Program-made: the position numbers and the translations under genes | Part shown: one piece after another, positions 1-9,314 of the stretch | Position numbering within the stretch: the first letter of the stretch is position 1 | Layout of the letters: each line of letters opens with the position of its first letter | The notes under the pieces: model-generated | Database searches by the model: none | Told to the model about the DNA's origin: nothing | The model's input: the letters and a program-made list of their open reading frames with translations, nothing else | Assembly: GCF_018408855.1 (NCBI RefSeq) | Contig: NZ_AP024322.1 | Location: 744,001 to 808,000 of the forward strand | DNA from: Caballeronia sp. NK8 | Lineage (GTDB): Bacteria; Pseudomonadota; Gammaproteobacteria; Burkholderiales; Burkholderiaceae | Direction: 5' to 3' | DNA length: 64,000 nt

Positions 1-657
1 ATCATCACGCCGGGACTCGACGTGGACGGCGAATTCGGCGAGACCGGCATTCCGGCCGCGATCGTGACGAAGTATCTGGCGGAGCACGGCATCATCGTGG
101 AGAAGACCGGGCTTTACTCGTTCTTCATCATGTTCACGATCGGCATCACGAAGGGCCGCTGGAACTCGATGGTCACCGAACTCCAGCAGTTCAAGGACGA
201 CTACGACAACAACCAGCCGCTGTGGCGCGTGCTGCCCGAGTTCGTCGCGCAGCATCCGTCGTACGAGCGCATCGGCCTGCGCGATCTGTGCGAGCAGATC
301 CACAGCGTCTATCGCGCGAACAACATCGCGCGTCTGACGACCGAGATGTATCTGTCGAGCATGGAGCCGGCGATGAAACCGTCCGAGGCGTTCGCCAAGC
401 TCGCGCACCGTGAGATCGATCGCGTACCGATCGACGAACTCGAAGGCCGCGTCACGTCGATTCTGCTCACGCCGTATCCGCCGGGCATTCCGTTGCTGAT
501 TCCGGGCGAGCGCTTCAATCGCACGATCGTCGATTACCTGCGCTTCGCGCGCGAGTTCAACGAGCGCTTCCCGGGCTTCCATACGGATATCCACGGGCTC
601 GTCGGCGAGATGATCAACGGGCGCATCGAGTATTTTGTCGATTGCGTGCGCGGCTGA
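1..657 (+). CDS. Orn/Lys/Arg decarboxylase, C-terminal part (5' end outside window)
   Basis: This is the last 218 codons of a PLP-dependent basic amino acid decarboxylase; the reading frame is open from base 1 and stops with TGA at 655. The visible part carries the conserved stretch DGEFGETGIPA, the segment GLYSFFIMFTIGITKGRW and the C-terminal domain signature TPYPPGIPLLIPGE, typical of the large biodegradative-type fold-type I enzymes of about 750 residues. Burkholderia relatives are annotated as arginine/lysine/ornithine decarboxylases; the substrate cannot be decided from this fragment. If it acts on arginine it would supply agmatine, the substrate of the agmatinase at 24 kb, but the two loci are not linked. 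Confidence 0.93.
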   Translation: MITPGLDVDGEFGETGIPAAIVTKYLAEHGIIVEKTGLYSFFIMFTIGITKGRWNSMVTELQQFKDDYDNNQPLWRVLPEFVAQHPSYERIGLRDLCEQIHSVYRANNIARLTTEMYLSSMEPAMKPSEAFAKLAHREIDRVPIDELEGRVTSILLTPYPPGIPLLIPGERFNRTIVDYLRFAREFNERFPGFHTDIHGLVGEMINGRIEYFVDCVRG

Positions 658-687
658 TGTTCGTCTGATCCGCTGCTGTAAAAAAAC

Positions 688-712
688 AAACGGCCCTTTC
701 AAAGGGCCGTTT
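688..712. terminator. bidirectional hairpin terminator between decarboxylase and gst
   Basis: Perfect inverted repeat AAACGGCCCTTT / AAAGGGCCGTTT around one central C. The A-run at 680-686 gives a long U-tract when read on the minus strand, so it should terminate the minus-strand glutathione transferase transcript well. It also follows the plus-strand decarboxylase stop by about 30 bases. Confidence 0.85.
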
Positions 713-736
713 GTCGTTTCAGGCGCTACCGGTCGT

Positions 737-1342
737 TCAGATCAGGCCTTCCGCTTTCATCGCTGCCTGCACGCCGGCACGCGCGCCGACACGCTCCTGA
801 TACGCGACGAGCGCGGGCCACTTGCCGAGATCGAGATCGATGTGCTTCGCCCAGCCGAGGACGGTGAAGAGGTAGGCGTCGCCGATGCCGAATTCGTTGC
901 CGAGCAGGAACTGCTTGTCGTCGACCTGTTGCGCGACATAGGTGAGACGGCGTTCGAGGTTGGCCATCGCGGCGGCTTTCCAGTCGCTGCTGGCGGCCGG
1001 ATTGAAGAACGGCGAGAAATTCTTGTGCAGTTCGGTGCCGATGAACGTGAGCCAGCCTTGCAGGCGATAGCGCGCCATGGCGTCGTTGAGCGGCGCGAGG
1101 TGTTTCGCCGGAACCTGATCCGCGATGTATTGCATGATCGCGGGGCCTTCGGTGAGCAGTTCGCCGTTGTCGAGCAGCAGGGCGGGAACGTAGCCCTTCG
1201 CGTTGATCTTGGTGAAATCCGCGCCGCTCGCGGTGAGCTTGGTCTTGAGATCGACGGCTTCGGTCTCGTAAGGCAGCCCCGATTCTTCGAGGACGATGTG
1301 TGATGCGAGGGAACAGGCGCCTGCTTTGTAGAACAGTTTCAA
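737..1342 (-). CDS. glutathione S-transferase (GstA-like)
   Basis: Cytosolic GST of about 201 residues. It has an N-terminal thioredoxin-like domain starting KLFYKAGACSLASHIVLEE, whose Ser/Cys region binds glutathione, with the cis-Pro loop in KGYVPALLLDNG and the GSH-binding TEGPAIMQYI. An all-helical domain follows. This matches the beta-class/GstA pattern. The frame is open up to 1369, but a TTG at 1342-1340 puts the protein start exactly where the family starts (MKLFYKAG). A GGAG Shine-Dalgarno lies 8 bases upstream of this TTG, while the further-upstream ATG has no such site, so I place the start at TTG. The substrate is unknown; detoxification by glutathione conjugation is the family role. 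Confidence 0.9.
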   Translation of the reverse strand: MKLFYKAGACSLASHIVLEESGLPYETEAVDLKTKLTASGADFTKINAKGYVPALLLDNGELLTEGPAIMQYIADQVPAKHLAPLNDAMARYRLQGWLTFIGTELHKNFSPFFNPAASSDWKAAAMANLERRLTYVAQQVDDKQFLLGNEFGIGDAYLFTVLGWAKHIDLDLGKWPALVAYQERVGARAGVQAAMKAEGLI

Positions 1343-1567
1343 AACGATTTCTCCGGGATGAACCGGCACGATTATGAACGATGTCGATCGCGGATGATGG
1401 TCGAAAATGTGAAATTATCTGTGTCGCATTGGTAGATGAATGCTTTCAAGTACGCGCTTTGGCCCGAAGTGAAAGCGTTCTAGGAAATAGGAATTTCCGT
1501 GTATGTACTTAGCATTGCAAAGAATAGTATTCAGTCAGACTGTGGGCTCAACCGAAAGGAGATATTC

Positions 1568-1606
1568 ATGAATGCGAGGCCATCAATTGCTGGTGCGTGG
1601 CTTTGA
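1568..1606 (+). other. 12-codon open frame with strong RBS, frame-shifted leader of the Tai4 gene
   Basis: AAAGGAG at 1555-1561 is followed 6 bases later by ATG at 1568, the best translation start in this interval. The frame reads MNARPSIAGAWL and stops at TGA 1604. Joined to the next frame it would give a normal signal peptide (charged N-terminus, then the hydrophobic stretch of the downstream ORF). It therefore looks like the original N-terminus of the immunity gene, separated from its body by a one-base frameshift. Confidence 0.55.
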
Positions 1607-1983
1607 CATTGCTGCGGACCACCGCACTCGCATTCGTTGCGGTGAACCAATTAGCGAACGCCGCATCGGAAGTCGCCCCCAAAGACGTGCAAATCGCATT
1701 ATTGAAAGACTGGGCCCTGAGCCGATGTCTCGCGAAGATGTACGCCGATCCGGTTGCCAAAAGTGACGCGAACGCCACAGCGAGCGCTTACCTCGAGAAG
1801 AGTAATTTGCCGATGGACGCGTACGATGCGGCCGACCGCCTGGCGTCGGATTACGCCAACCGGAAGTACGCGGGCTCGATCGAATCGGGGTTCGGCACAA
1901 AGAAGTGCATCGATTTCTTTGAGAGCGAGGAGCTGCGCGAACTCGCGACGAGACACGTCGAAGCGCTGCTAAGGACTCACTAA
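1597..1983 (+). CDS. T6SS amidase immunity protein, Tai4 family (orphan; 5' end probably frameshifted)
   Basis: A 128-residue secreted protein with a hydrophobic N-terminal segment ending in AAS, then the Tai4-family pattern LLKDWALSRCLAKMY, DANATASAYLE, RKYAGS and KKCIDFF. In the family, Tai4 sits in the periplasm and blocks the peptidoglycan amidase effector Tae4 delivered by type VI secretion. The only in-frame start is GTG 1597, inside the signal peptide and without a Shine-Dalgarno. A good RBS and ATG (1568) exist one frame away. No Tae4 effector or T6SS gene is beside it, so it is an orphan. It may be a recent pseudogene, a gene translated from GTG, or a sequencing error. Its last codons overlap the convergent bestrophin gene by 4 bases. 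Confidence 0.75.
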   Translation: MALTLLRTTALAFVAVNQLANAASEVAPKDVQIALLKDWALSRCLAKMYADPVAKSDANATASAYLEKSNLPMDAYDAADRLASDYANRKYAGSIESGFGTKKCIDFFESEELRELATRHVEALLRTH

Positions 1984-2912
1984 TCGATCACGAACTTCCG
2001 CTGCATCGTCGGGCCGCCCGCCGGCGGCATCGCAAATTCGGAATCGGCGGCCATATCATGCAGCGCAGTCTCGATGGCTTCACATATCGCGTTCAACGCG
2101 AGATCGTTTTCTTCCATCCCGAACGGATCTTCGATCTGCGCGGCGATTGCTTCCAGCGCCATGAACGCGTACGCCACGAGCAACGCGAAAAGCGGGGTGA
2201 GCAAGCCCGCGCCATCGACGAGCCCAAAGGGCAGCAGCGCGCAGAATAAATAAATCGTGCGGTGAATCATCACCGAATACGAGAACGGCAGCGGCGTCGT
2301 CGCGATGCGCTCGCATCCGCCGATCACTTCCGACAGCGCATTCAGATTGTGTTCGATAGCGAGCACCGCATAGCCGTCGATTGCGCCTTCGCGTCTGCGT
2401 TGCGCGACCCATTCGCCGAGCCAGAGCAGAATCAGCGCGGGGCGGAACCTGGCGACGGCCACCCGCGCGTGCAGATCGGGCGGCAGACGCGGCGCGAGAT
2501 CGGCGAGTGCATCGGTGGCGCGCAACTGATGCCGCAGCGCATGCGCCAGCCCACCGAGCGCGGCCAGAAAACGCCGCGACTCAGCGCGTTCGCGCGGATC
2601 AGGCAGCGACAATACCTGCTGGGCAAGCGCGCGCGACGTGTTGAGCAGCGAACCCCACAACTTGCGGCCTTCCCACCAGCGCTCGTAGCTCGCGCTATTG
2701 CGAAAGCCGAGAAATACCGCGAGCGCGATGCCGACGAGCGCGAACGGCGGTGTGCCGAGGCCGATCGGATAGGTTCGCATGTGGTCGTGCATGAAGATCG
2801 CCGCGACGGACAGCGCGAAGATCAGCCCGAGGCGCGGCAGCAGTTGCGGCAGCACGGAGCCATGCCACACGAACAGCAGCCGGAACCAATTGAGCTTGGG
2901 GCGGATGATCAT
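1980..2912 (-). CDS. bestrophin-family anion channel (UPF0187/YneE-like)
   Basis: A 310-residue inner-membrane protein. The N-terminus MIIRPKLNWFRLLFVWHGSV leads into a hydrophobic helix. The motif GFRNSASYERWWEGRKLWG is the hallmark of the bacterial bestrophin/UPF0187 family, and further hydrophobic helices lie around residues 215-250. The C-terminus has the family's acidic element with DPFGMEENDLALN. Bacterial homologues form pentameric channels; the ion carried is not predictable here. It is encoded convergently to the Tai4 gene and overlaps it by 4 bases. ATG start at 2912. Confidence 0.88.
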   Translation of the reverse strand: MIIRPKLNWFRLLFVWHGSVLPQLLPRLGLIFALSVAAIFMHDHMRTYPIGLGTPPFALVGIALAVFLGFRNSASYERWWEGRKLWGSLLNTSRALAQQVLSLPDPRERAESRRFLAALGGLAHALRHQLRATDALADLAPRLPPDLHARVAVARFRPALILLWLGEWVAQRRREGAIDGYAVLAIEHNLNALSEVIGGCERIATTPLPFSYSVMIHRTIYLFCALLPFGLVDGAGLLTPLFALLVAYAFMALEAIAAQIEDPFGMEENDLALNAICEAIETALHDMAADSEFAMPPAGGPTMQRKFVID

Positions 2913-3004
2913 GACCGGCCGTTTCGATGAGCGCGAGTGACTAACACTCGATTATCTCGAAAATGTCGCGCCTCGCGCAGAGACATGTCGCCGCGTCGGG
3001 CAAC

Positions 3005-3031
3005 AAAAAGGCCGTCCTTGCGAACGGCCTT
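3005..3031 (-). terminator. rho-independent terminator of argH
   Basis: On the minus strand the stem AAGGCCGT/ACGGCCTT (3031-3024 with 3015-3008) is followed by a short T-run. It lies about 35 bases after the argH stop codon. Confidence 0.8.
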
Positions 3032-3065
3032 CAATGTCACGAAGAAAACGCCTCGGAAAAATCGA

Positions 3066-4469
3066 TCAAAGAGCCGCGCGCGCCGCCTTCGCCGCCGCGC
3101 GGACCTGATCCGGCGCGGTGCCGCCCGGATGATTGCGGCTCGCAACCGAGCCTTCGAGCGTCAGATACTCGAACACGTCTTCGCCGATCAGATGCGCGAC
3201 GTTCGGCAATTCGCGACGCATCTCTTCGAGCGACAAATCCGCGATGTCGCATTCGCGATCCACGCAGATCCGCACCGCATGCGCGACGGCTTCGTGTGCA
3301 TCGCGGAAGGGCAGGCCGCGCTTCACGAGGTAATCCGCGAGGTCGGTCGCGGTCGAGAAGCCTTGCAGCGCCGCCGCGCGCATTGCTTCTGGCTTGACGG
3401 TGATGCCCGCCGCCATTTCCGCGAAGATGCGCAGCGTGTCCGCGACCGTATCGACGGTATCGAACAGCGGTTCCTTGTCTTCCTGATTGTCCTTGTTGTA
3501 CGCGAGCGGCTGGCCTTTCATCAGCGTGAGCAGCGCCATCAGATGGCCGTTCACGCGGCCGGTCTTGCCGCGCGCGAGTTCGGGCACGTCGGGATTCTTC
3601 TTCTGCGGCATGATCGACGAACCCGTGCAGAAGCGGTCCGCCAGATCGATGAAACCGACGCGCGGGCTCATCCACAGCACGAGTTCTTCGGAGAAGCGCG
3701 ACACGTGCGTCATGACGAGCGCGGCCGCCGCGGTGAATTCGATCGCGAAATCGCGGTCGGAGACCGCATCGAGCGAATTCGCGCAGATGCCGTCGAAGCC
3801 GAGCGTGGCCGCCACGGCGTGACGGTCGATCGGATAGCTCGTGCCCGCGAGCGCCGCCGCGCCCAGCGGCAGACGGTTCACGCGCTTACGCAGATCGCGC
3901 ATGCGTTCGGCGTCGCGCGCGAACATTTCGACATACGCGAGCAGGTGATGGCCGAACGTCACCGGTTGCGCCACTTGCAAATGCGTGAAGCCGGGCATGA
4001 TGGTGTCGGCGTGCTTTTCGGCCATGTCGATGAGCGCGAGACGCAGATCCTTCAGCAGATCGCCGATGCGGTCGATCTCGCCGCGCAGCCACAGGCGGAT
4101 ATCGGTCGCGACCTGGTCGTTGCGCGAGCGGCCGGTGTGCAGGCGCTTGCCCGCATCGCCGATCAGGGCCGTCAAACGCGCCTCGATATTCAGATGCACG
4201 TCTTCCAGATCCAGCTTCCACTCGAATTCGCCGCGCTCGATTTCGCCCTTGATCTGCGCCATGCCGCGCTCGATGGCGGCGAGGTCGTCCGTGCCGATGA
4301 TCTTCTGCGCCGCGAGCATCGACGCGTGCGCGAGCGAGCCCTGAATGTCGACGAGCGCGAGCCGATTGTCGAAGAACACCGACGACGTATAGCGTTTGAC
4401 GAGTTCCGACATCGGCTCGGAGAAGCGAGCCGACCAGGCTTCGCCTTTTTTGTGCAGTTGGGACGTCAT
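3066..4469 (-). CDS. argH: argininosuccinate lyase
   Basis: The 467-residue length is standard for this fumarase/aspartase superfamily enzyme, which splits argininosuccinate into arginine and fumarate as the last step of arginine synthesis in the cytoplasm. The superfamily signature is [12 protein letters not shown] (mobile catalytic loop with the catalytic Ser). [12 protein letters not shown] and the helix [20 protein letters not shown], with the catalytic His-containing region, are also present. The ATG at 4469 gives the usual N-terminus with the active-site segment [19 protein letters not shown]. The gene stands alone, ends in a terminator, and has a TAAAAT -10-like element (4526-4521) upstream on the minus strand. 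Confidence 0.97.
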   Translation of the reverse strand: MTSQLHKKGEAWSARFSEPMSELVKRYTSSVFFDNRLALVDIQGSLAHASMLAAQKIIGTDDLAAIERGMAQIKGEIERGEFEWKLDLEDVHLNIEARLTALIGDAGKRLHTGRSRNDQVATDIRLWLRGEIDRIGDLLKDLRLALIDMAEKHADTIMPGFTHLQVAQPVTFGHHLLAYVEMFARDAERMRDLRKRVNRLPLGAAALAGTSYPIDRHAVAATLGFDGICANSLDAVSDRDFAIEFTAAAALVMTHVSRFSEELVLWMSPRVGFIDLADRFCTGSSIMPQKKNPDVPELARGKTGRVNGHLMALLTLMKGQPLAYNKDNQEDKEPLFDTVDTVADTLRIFAEMAAGITVKPEAMRAAALQGFSTATDLADYLVKRGLPFRDAHEAVAHAVRICVDRECDIADLSLEEMRRELPNVAHLIGEDVFEYLTLEGSVASRNHPGGTAPDQVRAAAKAARAAL

Positions 4470-4536
4470 GGTGATGTGCAGTGGCGGTTGAGGCGGCTCT
4501 ACGTCAAGCCGGAAGGTACGATTTTAACAAATGGCG

Positions 4537-5343
4537 TCAGGCATCCCCGACGAGAATCACCAGCTTCAGATCCTCCCGGTGCGCCGGCTTGAACGTGATC
4601 TGATTGAACACGATGCGCCCGCGCGCCGGATGATTGAACGCGCGCTCGCCGCCTTCGCGCTCGAACACGTCCTGCGAGGCCCAGTAGCGCGCGAACGCAT
4701 CGCTCGCGGCGCTCAGGCTGTCGATGAGCGCGCGCGTCGGCGCGTCGTTCAGATGGCGGATCGAATCGGCGCGAAATTCGGCGGCGAGACGCCGCGCGCG
4801 CGTGTCCCAATCGACGATCAGCGCGCGCGCCGCCGGCGACGTGAACGTGTACGTCAGAAGATTGCGGTCGTGTTCGCCATCCAGCCAGCCGACGAACAAC
4901 GCCGATGCCGGCTCGTTCCAGCGCAGCGCGTTCCATTGACGGTCGAGCACGTAGGCGGGCGCGCCGATCAGCGCGACCGTCTGCAACAGGGCGGCGGGCG
5001 CGTCCTGGCTCGCGGGATCGGGTTCGGCGGGATCGCGCTGGGCGGCGAGTTCGAAGAGATACGCGCGTTCGGCGCGCGACAGTTGCAGCGCGACGGCGAT
5101 GCGCGCGAGCGCATCGGCGGAAGCGGACACCGGGCGGCCCTGCTCGATCCACGTGTACCAGGTCGGGCTCACGCCGCACAGTTGCGCGACTTCCTCGCGG
5201 CGCAGCCCCGGCGTGCGGCGGCGCGGGCCCGGCGCCAGGCCGACGGCCTGCGGCGACAGCCGTTCGCGATGCGCGCGGATGAATTCGCCGAGCGCGTGGG
5301 CGGGCGTTTCGGCGAGTGGTTCGTTCTTCTCGGTGAGGTTCAT
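4537..5343 (-). CDS. XRE-type HTH regulator with MmyB-like ligand-binding domain
   Basis: A 268-residue protein. An N-terminal Cro/C1-type helix-turn-helix spans roughly residues 15-90 (LGEFIRAHRERL, TPGLRREEVAQLCGVSPTWYTWIEQGR, ALARIAVALQLS). A PAS-like MmyB-type domain follows, with QWNALRWNEPASALFV and NLLTYTFTSPAARALIVDWD. Members of this family, abundant in high-GC bacteria, are local repressors or activators thought to sense fatty-acid-like ligands. It is divergent from the methyltransferase at 5458, and the 114 bp between them hold a palindrome (5388-5401) that is the obvious candidate operator. The ligand is unknown. Confidence 0.88.
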   Translation of the reverse strand: MNLTEKNEPLAETPAHALGEFIRAHRERLSPQAVGLAPGPRRRTPGLRREEVAQLCGVSPTWYTWIEQGRPVSASADALARIAVALQLSRAERAYLFELAAQRDPAEPDPASQDAPAALLQTVALIGAPAYVLDRQWNALRWNEPASALFVGWLDGEHDRNLLTYTFTSPAARALIVDWDTRARRLAAEFRADSIRHLNDAPTRALIDSLSAASDAFARYWASQDVFEREGGERAFNHPARGRIVFNQITFKPAHREDLKLVILVGDA

Positions 5344-5387
5344 TCAAACATCGACGGGTGGTTTATATACCAGGATAGCTGCACAAC

Positions 5388-5421
5388 TTGTACTGGTACA
5401 AAGCGGGCTCTATTGTACTGG
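5388..5421 (+). promoter_or_regulatory. sigma70 promoter overlapped by palindromic operator, upstream of the methyltransferase
   Basis: TTGTAC (5388-5393) and TATTGT (5411-5416) are separated by 17 bases, a good -35/-10 pair reading towards the methyltransferase. The -35 is one arm of the inverted repeat TTGTAC-TG-GTACAA (5388-5401), and the sequence TTGTACTGG recurs at 5413-5421. A regulator bound here would cover both promoter elements. Assignment to the divergent XRE regulator is inference from position. Confidence 0.6.
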
Positions 5422-5457
5422 CAGGTCCCTCACCCAGAACGAAAATCGGAGCACACG

Positions 5458-6222
5458 ATGAAACACCACGACCAGGTCGCAGATGCATTCGGCAGCACGG
5501 CCGCCGCCTATCTCACGAGCGCCGTCCACGCGAGCGGTGCGGATCTGCAGAATCTCGCCGCGACCTTCGCGGCCACGTGCGGCAACGCGAGCGTGCTGGA
5601 TCTGGGCTGCGGCGCGGGTCACGCGAGTTTCGCGATCGCGCCGCACGTGCGGGAGGTCGTCGCGTACGACATCGCGCCGCAGATGCTCGCGACAGTCGAA
5701 GCCGCCGCGAAGGAGCGCGGCCTGACGACGATCCGCACGCAGCAAGGCGCGGCCGAGACGCTGCCGTTCGCCGATGCCACGTTCAACTGGGCCGTGAGCC
5801 GCATGAGCGCGCATCACTGGCGCGACGTGCCCGCCGCGCTGAAGGAAGTGCATCGTGTGCTGAAGCCGGGCGGGCGGCTCAGGTTCATCGATATCGCGGG
5901 CATCGACGATCCGCTCTACGACACGCACATTCAGGCGATCGAACTGCTGCGCGACGCGTCCCACATCCGCGACTATCGCGCCGACGAATGGATCGCAATG
6001 CTGGATGCCGCCGGCTTCGACGCGCAAGTGACCGAACGCTGGCGCATTGCGCTGGATTTCGAATCGTGGGTGACGCGGATGTGCACGCCGCCCGAGCGCG
6101 TGACGGCGATCAGATCGATGTGGGCGAGCGCGCCCGATGAAGTGCGCCAGTACTTCGGCGTGAAGGAAGATTGTTCGTTCGAACTCGACGCGATGATGAT
6201 CGAGGCGAATCGAAGAGACTGA
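5458..6222 (+). CDS. class I SAM-dependent methyltransferase
   Basis: A 254-residue Methyltransf_11/UbiE-like enzyme. SAM-binding motif I is VLDLGCGAGHASFAI (residues about 45-60), the acidic residue ending strand beta2 is in VVAYDIAPQML, and the post-motif is LPFADATFNWAVSRMSAHHW. The later strand is LKPGGRLRFIDIAG. The acceptor substrate is not apparent; relatives are often annotated as ubiquinone/menaquinone-type or arsenite-type methyltransferases, but no diagnostic residues are present. The start is ATG 5458, with GGAG 9 bases upstream. It is the only gene downstream of the shared regulatory region, so it is the likely target of the divergent XRE regulator. Confidence 0.88.
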   Translation: MKHHDQVADAFGSTAAAYLTSAVHASGADLQNLAATFAATCGNASVLDLGCGAGHASFAIAPHVREVVAYDIAPQMLATVEAAAKERGLTTIRTQQGAAETLPFADATFNWAVSRMSAHHWRDVPAALKEVHRVLKPGGRLRFIDIAGIDDPLYDTHIQAIELLRDASHIRDYRADEWIAMLDAAGFDAQVTERWRIALDFESWVTRMCTPPERVTAIRSMWASAPDEVRQYFGVKEDCSFELDAMMIEANRRD

Positions 6223-6263
6223 AATAACGGCGTCGTGCGGAAAACGCACGACGCCGTCCGGAC

Positions 6264-9200
6264 TCAACCCGTATTGCGCAATCCCGCCGCAATCCCGTTG
6301 ATCGTCAGGTGAATCCCGCGCCGCAACCGCACGTTCTGATCCCCCGCGCGATGCCGCTTGAGCAACTCGACCTGCAAGTGATTGAGCGGATCGAGATACG
6401 GAAAGCGGTTCTTGATCGAGCGCGCGAGCAGCGGATTGTCCGCGAGACGCTCGCCTTTGCCGGTGATCTCGGCCAGCACGTTCGACGTACGCTCATGCTC
6501 CGCGACGATCTTGTCGAACACGGTCTTGCGCAGCTTCTTGTCGGTGACGAGCTGCGCATAGCGCGACGCCACCGCGAGATCGGTCTTCGCGAGCACCATG
6601 TCCATGTTCGACAGCAGGTTCTTGAAGAACGGCCACGTCTTGTGCATCTTGCGCAGCGTGGCCAGCCGCTTCGCGCGTTCTTCGTCGGAGCCGGCCTTGT
6701 CGAGATAGGCCGTGACCGCGCTGCCGAAGCCGAACCAGCCCGTCAGCAACAAGCGGCACTGACCCCACGAAAAGCCCCACGGAATCGCGCGCAGATCCTC
6801 GATCTTGCGTTGCTTCGGGTCCTGGAGCTTGCGCGACGCCGGCCGGCTGCCGATGTTCAGCTCCGCGATCTCCGAAATCGGCGTCGACAGGAAGAAGTAA
6901 TCGGTGAAGCCGGGCGTCTCGTAGACGAGCGCGCGATACGCGGCCATCGCGGAATCGGACAGGGTCTGCATCGTCGCTTCGAATTGCGGCAACTGCGCGG
7001 GCGCGTTCTCGTGCGGCAGCAGCGATGCTTCGAGCGTCGCGGCGACCACCGTCTCCAGATTGCGCCGGCCGATTTCCGGATTGCCGAACTTGCTCGCGAT
7101 CACTTCGCCCTGCTCGGTCAGACGAATTTGCCCGTCGACGGTGCCGGGCGGCTGCGACAGAATCGCCTGATAGGTCGGGCCGCCGCCGCGTCCGACCGTG
7201 CCGCCCCGGCCATGGAACAGACGCAAGGTCGTGCCGCGTTCGTTGAAGAGCGCGACGAGCGCCAGTTCCGCGCGATACAGCTCCCAGTTCGACGTGAGGA
7301 AACCGCCGTCCTTGTTGCTGTCCGAGTAGCCGAGCATGACTTCCTGCTCGTTGCCCTGATTCTCGATGAGCGCGTCGATGCCCGGCAGCGCGAAGAACTC
7401 GCCCATGATGACGGGCGCATTGCGCAAGTCCGCGATGGTCTCGAAGAGCGGAATGACCATCAGGCCGTCGCGCGGGGAATCGTCCTTGGCGCCGAGACAG
7501 CCTTGCAGCACGCCCGTTTCCTTCTGCAGCAACATCACTTCGAGCAGATCGCTGACGGTTTCCGTGTGCGAGATGATGTAGTTGCGCACCGCGCGCGTGC
7601 CGAACTTCGCGCGCGTTTCGTGGGCGGCTTCGAGCACGCCGAGTTCGCTCTTCGCGAGATCGGAGTATTGCGCGTAGGGAATGCGCAGCGGACGCGGTTG
7701 CGCGAGTTCCTTCAGCAATACCTCGCGCTTCTGCTCCTCGGAAAGCGACGCGTAATCCGCGACGACGCCCGCGCGCGCGAGCAGCTCCGTGACGACCGCC
7801 TCGTGAATGTCCGAACTCTGCCGCAAGTCGATGCTCGCGAGATGGAAGCCGAACACTTCGGCGGCGCGCGCGAGCGGCGACAGACGCAGGATCGACATCG
7901 ACGCGCCATGATGTTCCGCGAGCGAATCGACCAGCACATGCAGGTCGCCCACGAATTCGGCGGCGTCGGCGTAAGGCTTCGCGCGAATCTGCGGCGCGCC
8001 CGGCCCCGCGCTGCGCACCGCGACGACGCCTTCGCCCAGCCGCACGCGCGCGCTCGCCGCGAGCCGCGTGTAAATGCCGATGAGCGCCCGCCGATACGGC
8101 TCGTCGGTGCGATGCGGCGATTGATCCGGCGACGCATCGGCGAGTGCTTTGAGCGCATCGCTCGAACCGGCGAGCAGGTTCGACACGGACAGTTCCGCGC
8201 CGAGCTTGTGCACCTCTTCCAGATAGTGTTCGAAGATCACGATCGCCTGGCGGGTGATCGCGGTTTCGAGCGTCTCGCCGGTGACGAACGGATTGCCGTC
8301 GCGATCGCCGCCGATCCAGCTTCCCATCTGGAAGAACGGCGGCAGGCGCACGGGCAGGCCGTGTTCGGCGAGCGCGCCTTCGATATCGGCATAGAGCGCG
8401 GGAATCTCCGCGAGGAAGGTCGCGCGATAGTAGGACAGCGCGTTGTCGATTTCATCGGTGACGGAAAGGCGCGTGTCGCGCAACATGCGCGTCTGCCACA
8501 GCGAGGTCACGCGCGCGCGCAACACTGCCACGTTCTGCGTGCGTTCGCGGTCGGTCAGTTCCTGATCGCGCTCGGCGAGCAGGCGCGCGATATCGTGCTG
8601 CGCATCGAGGATGCTCTTGCGCGACACTTCGGTCGGATGCGCGGTAAGAACGGGCACGATGAGCGCATCGCCGAAGAACTTGTCCAGCAGCTTGCGCGTG
8701 GAACTGATGTTCTTGTGCTCGCGCATGCGCTCGATCGCATAGGCGATGGTGCCCGGCTGCGAGCCTGAGCCCGCGAGCGCGTGAATGCGGCGGCGGCGAT
8801 TGTGATGGCGGTCTTCCGCGATATTCGCGAGATGCGAGAAGTAGCTGAACGCGCGCACCACGGACACCGTCTGTTCCGGCGACAGCGCGCGCAGCTTTTT
8901 CTCCAGCGCCTGCGCGGCTTCGCTGTCGTCCTCGCGGCGGAATTTCACGGCCGTCTGACGAATGGCTTCGACGACATCGAACACGGCGTCGCCTTCCTGC
9001 TCGCGCAGCACTTCGCCGAGCAGGCGCCCGAGGAAGCGGATGTCCTCGAAGAGCGGGCGGTCCTTGTCGTCGCGCGTGCGGCTGGCGGGCTTCGCGCCGT
9101 TCACGGCCGGCGCTTTCGCTTTGCTCGCCACGCGTTTCGCCGCCGGTTTGATGGCGGGCCTCGGCTTCGGCGCAATGGCCGCTTTCGATGCCTTCGCGGC

Positions 9201-9314
9201 CGTCGCGGCCTTCGTGACGATGGGCGACGACGCCGGGCGGGGCGCGTCGGAGGAGGAAGACTTGGGCAATGCGGCGTTGCGGCGCGCCGGGCGAGCCGAT
9301 CCAGAAGACGTCAC
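6264..9314 (-). CDS. ppc: phosphoenolpyruvate carboxylase with basic N-terminal tail
   Basis: The enzyme carboxylates PEP to oxaloacetate, replenishing the TCA cycle. The 1016-residue protein contains the catalytic motif TAHPTE (residues 224-229), [10 protein letters not shown], the [14 protein letters not shown] phosphate-binding loop and the invariant C-terminal NTG. The catalytic core begins near residue 85 ([19 protein letters not shown]). Residues 1 to about 84 are a low-complexity tail rich in Ala, Lys, Pro and Ser with repeated PAxK-like units, absent from the E. coli enzyme of 883 residues. An internal in-frame start without the tail is not obvious, so I keep ATG 9314. The gene is divergent from hemC. 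Confidence 0.97.
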   Translation of the reverse strand: MTSSGSARPARRNAALPKSSSSDAPRPASSPIVTKAATAAKASKAAIAPKPRPAIKPAAKRVASKAKAPAVNGAKPASRTRDDKDRPLFEDIRFLGRLLGEVLREQEGDAVFDVVEAIRQTAVKFRREDDSEAAQALEKKLRALSPEQTVSVVRAFSYFSHLANIAEDRHHNRRRRIHALAGSGSQPGTIAYAIERMREHKNISSTRKLLDKFFGDALIVPVLTAHPTEVSRKSILDAQHDIARLLAERDQELTDRERTQNVAVLRARVTSLWQTRMLRDTRLSVTDEIDNALSYYRATFLAEIPALYADIEGALAEHGLPVRLPPFFQMGSWIGGDRDGNPFVTGETLETAITRQAIVIFEHYLEEVHKLGAELSVSNLLAGSSDALKALADASPDQSPHRTDEPYRRALIGIYTRLAASARVRLGEGVVAVRSAGPGAPQIRAKPYADAAEFVGDLHVLVDSLAEHHGASMSILRLSPLARAAEVFGFHLASIDLRQSSDIHEAVVTELLARAGVVADYASLSEEQKREVLLKELAQPRPLRIPYAQYSDLAKSELGVLEAAHETRAKFGTRAVRNYIISHTETVSDLLEVMLLQKETGVLQGCLGAKDDSPRDGLMVIPLFETIADLRNAPVIMGEFFALPGIDALIENQGNEQEVMLGYSDSNKDGGFLTSNWELYRAELALVALFNERGTTLRLFHGRGGTVGRGGGPTYQAILSQPPGTVDGQIRLTEQGEVIASKFGNPEIGRRNLETVVAATLEASLLPHENAPAQLPQFEATMQTLSDSAMAAYRALVYETPGFTDYFFLSTPISEIAELNIGSRPASRKLQDPKQRKIEDLRAIPWGFSWGQCRLLLTGWFGFGSAVTAYLDKAGSDEERAKRLATLRKMHKTWPFFKNLLSNMDMVLAKTDLAVASRYAQLVTDKKLRKTVFDKIVAEHERTSNVLAEITGKGERLADNPLLARSIKNRFPYLDPLNHLQVELLKRHRAGDQNVRLRRGIHLTINGIAAGLRNTG

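Noticed and set aside
2937..4592. 551-residue open frame antisense to argH
   Set aside because: Arg/His-rich composition from reading GC-rich codons in reverse; argH on the other strand is intact and fully conserved.
6309..8768. 819-residue open frame antisense to ppc
   Set aside because: Mirror of ppc coding bias; no family motifs, no Shine-Dalgarno.
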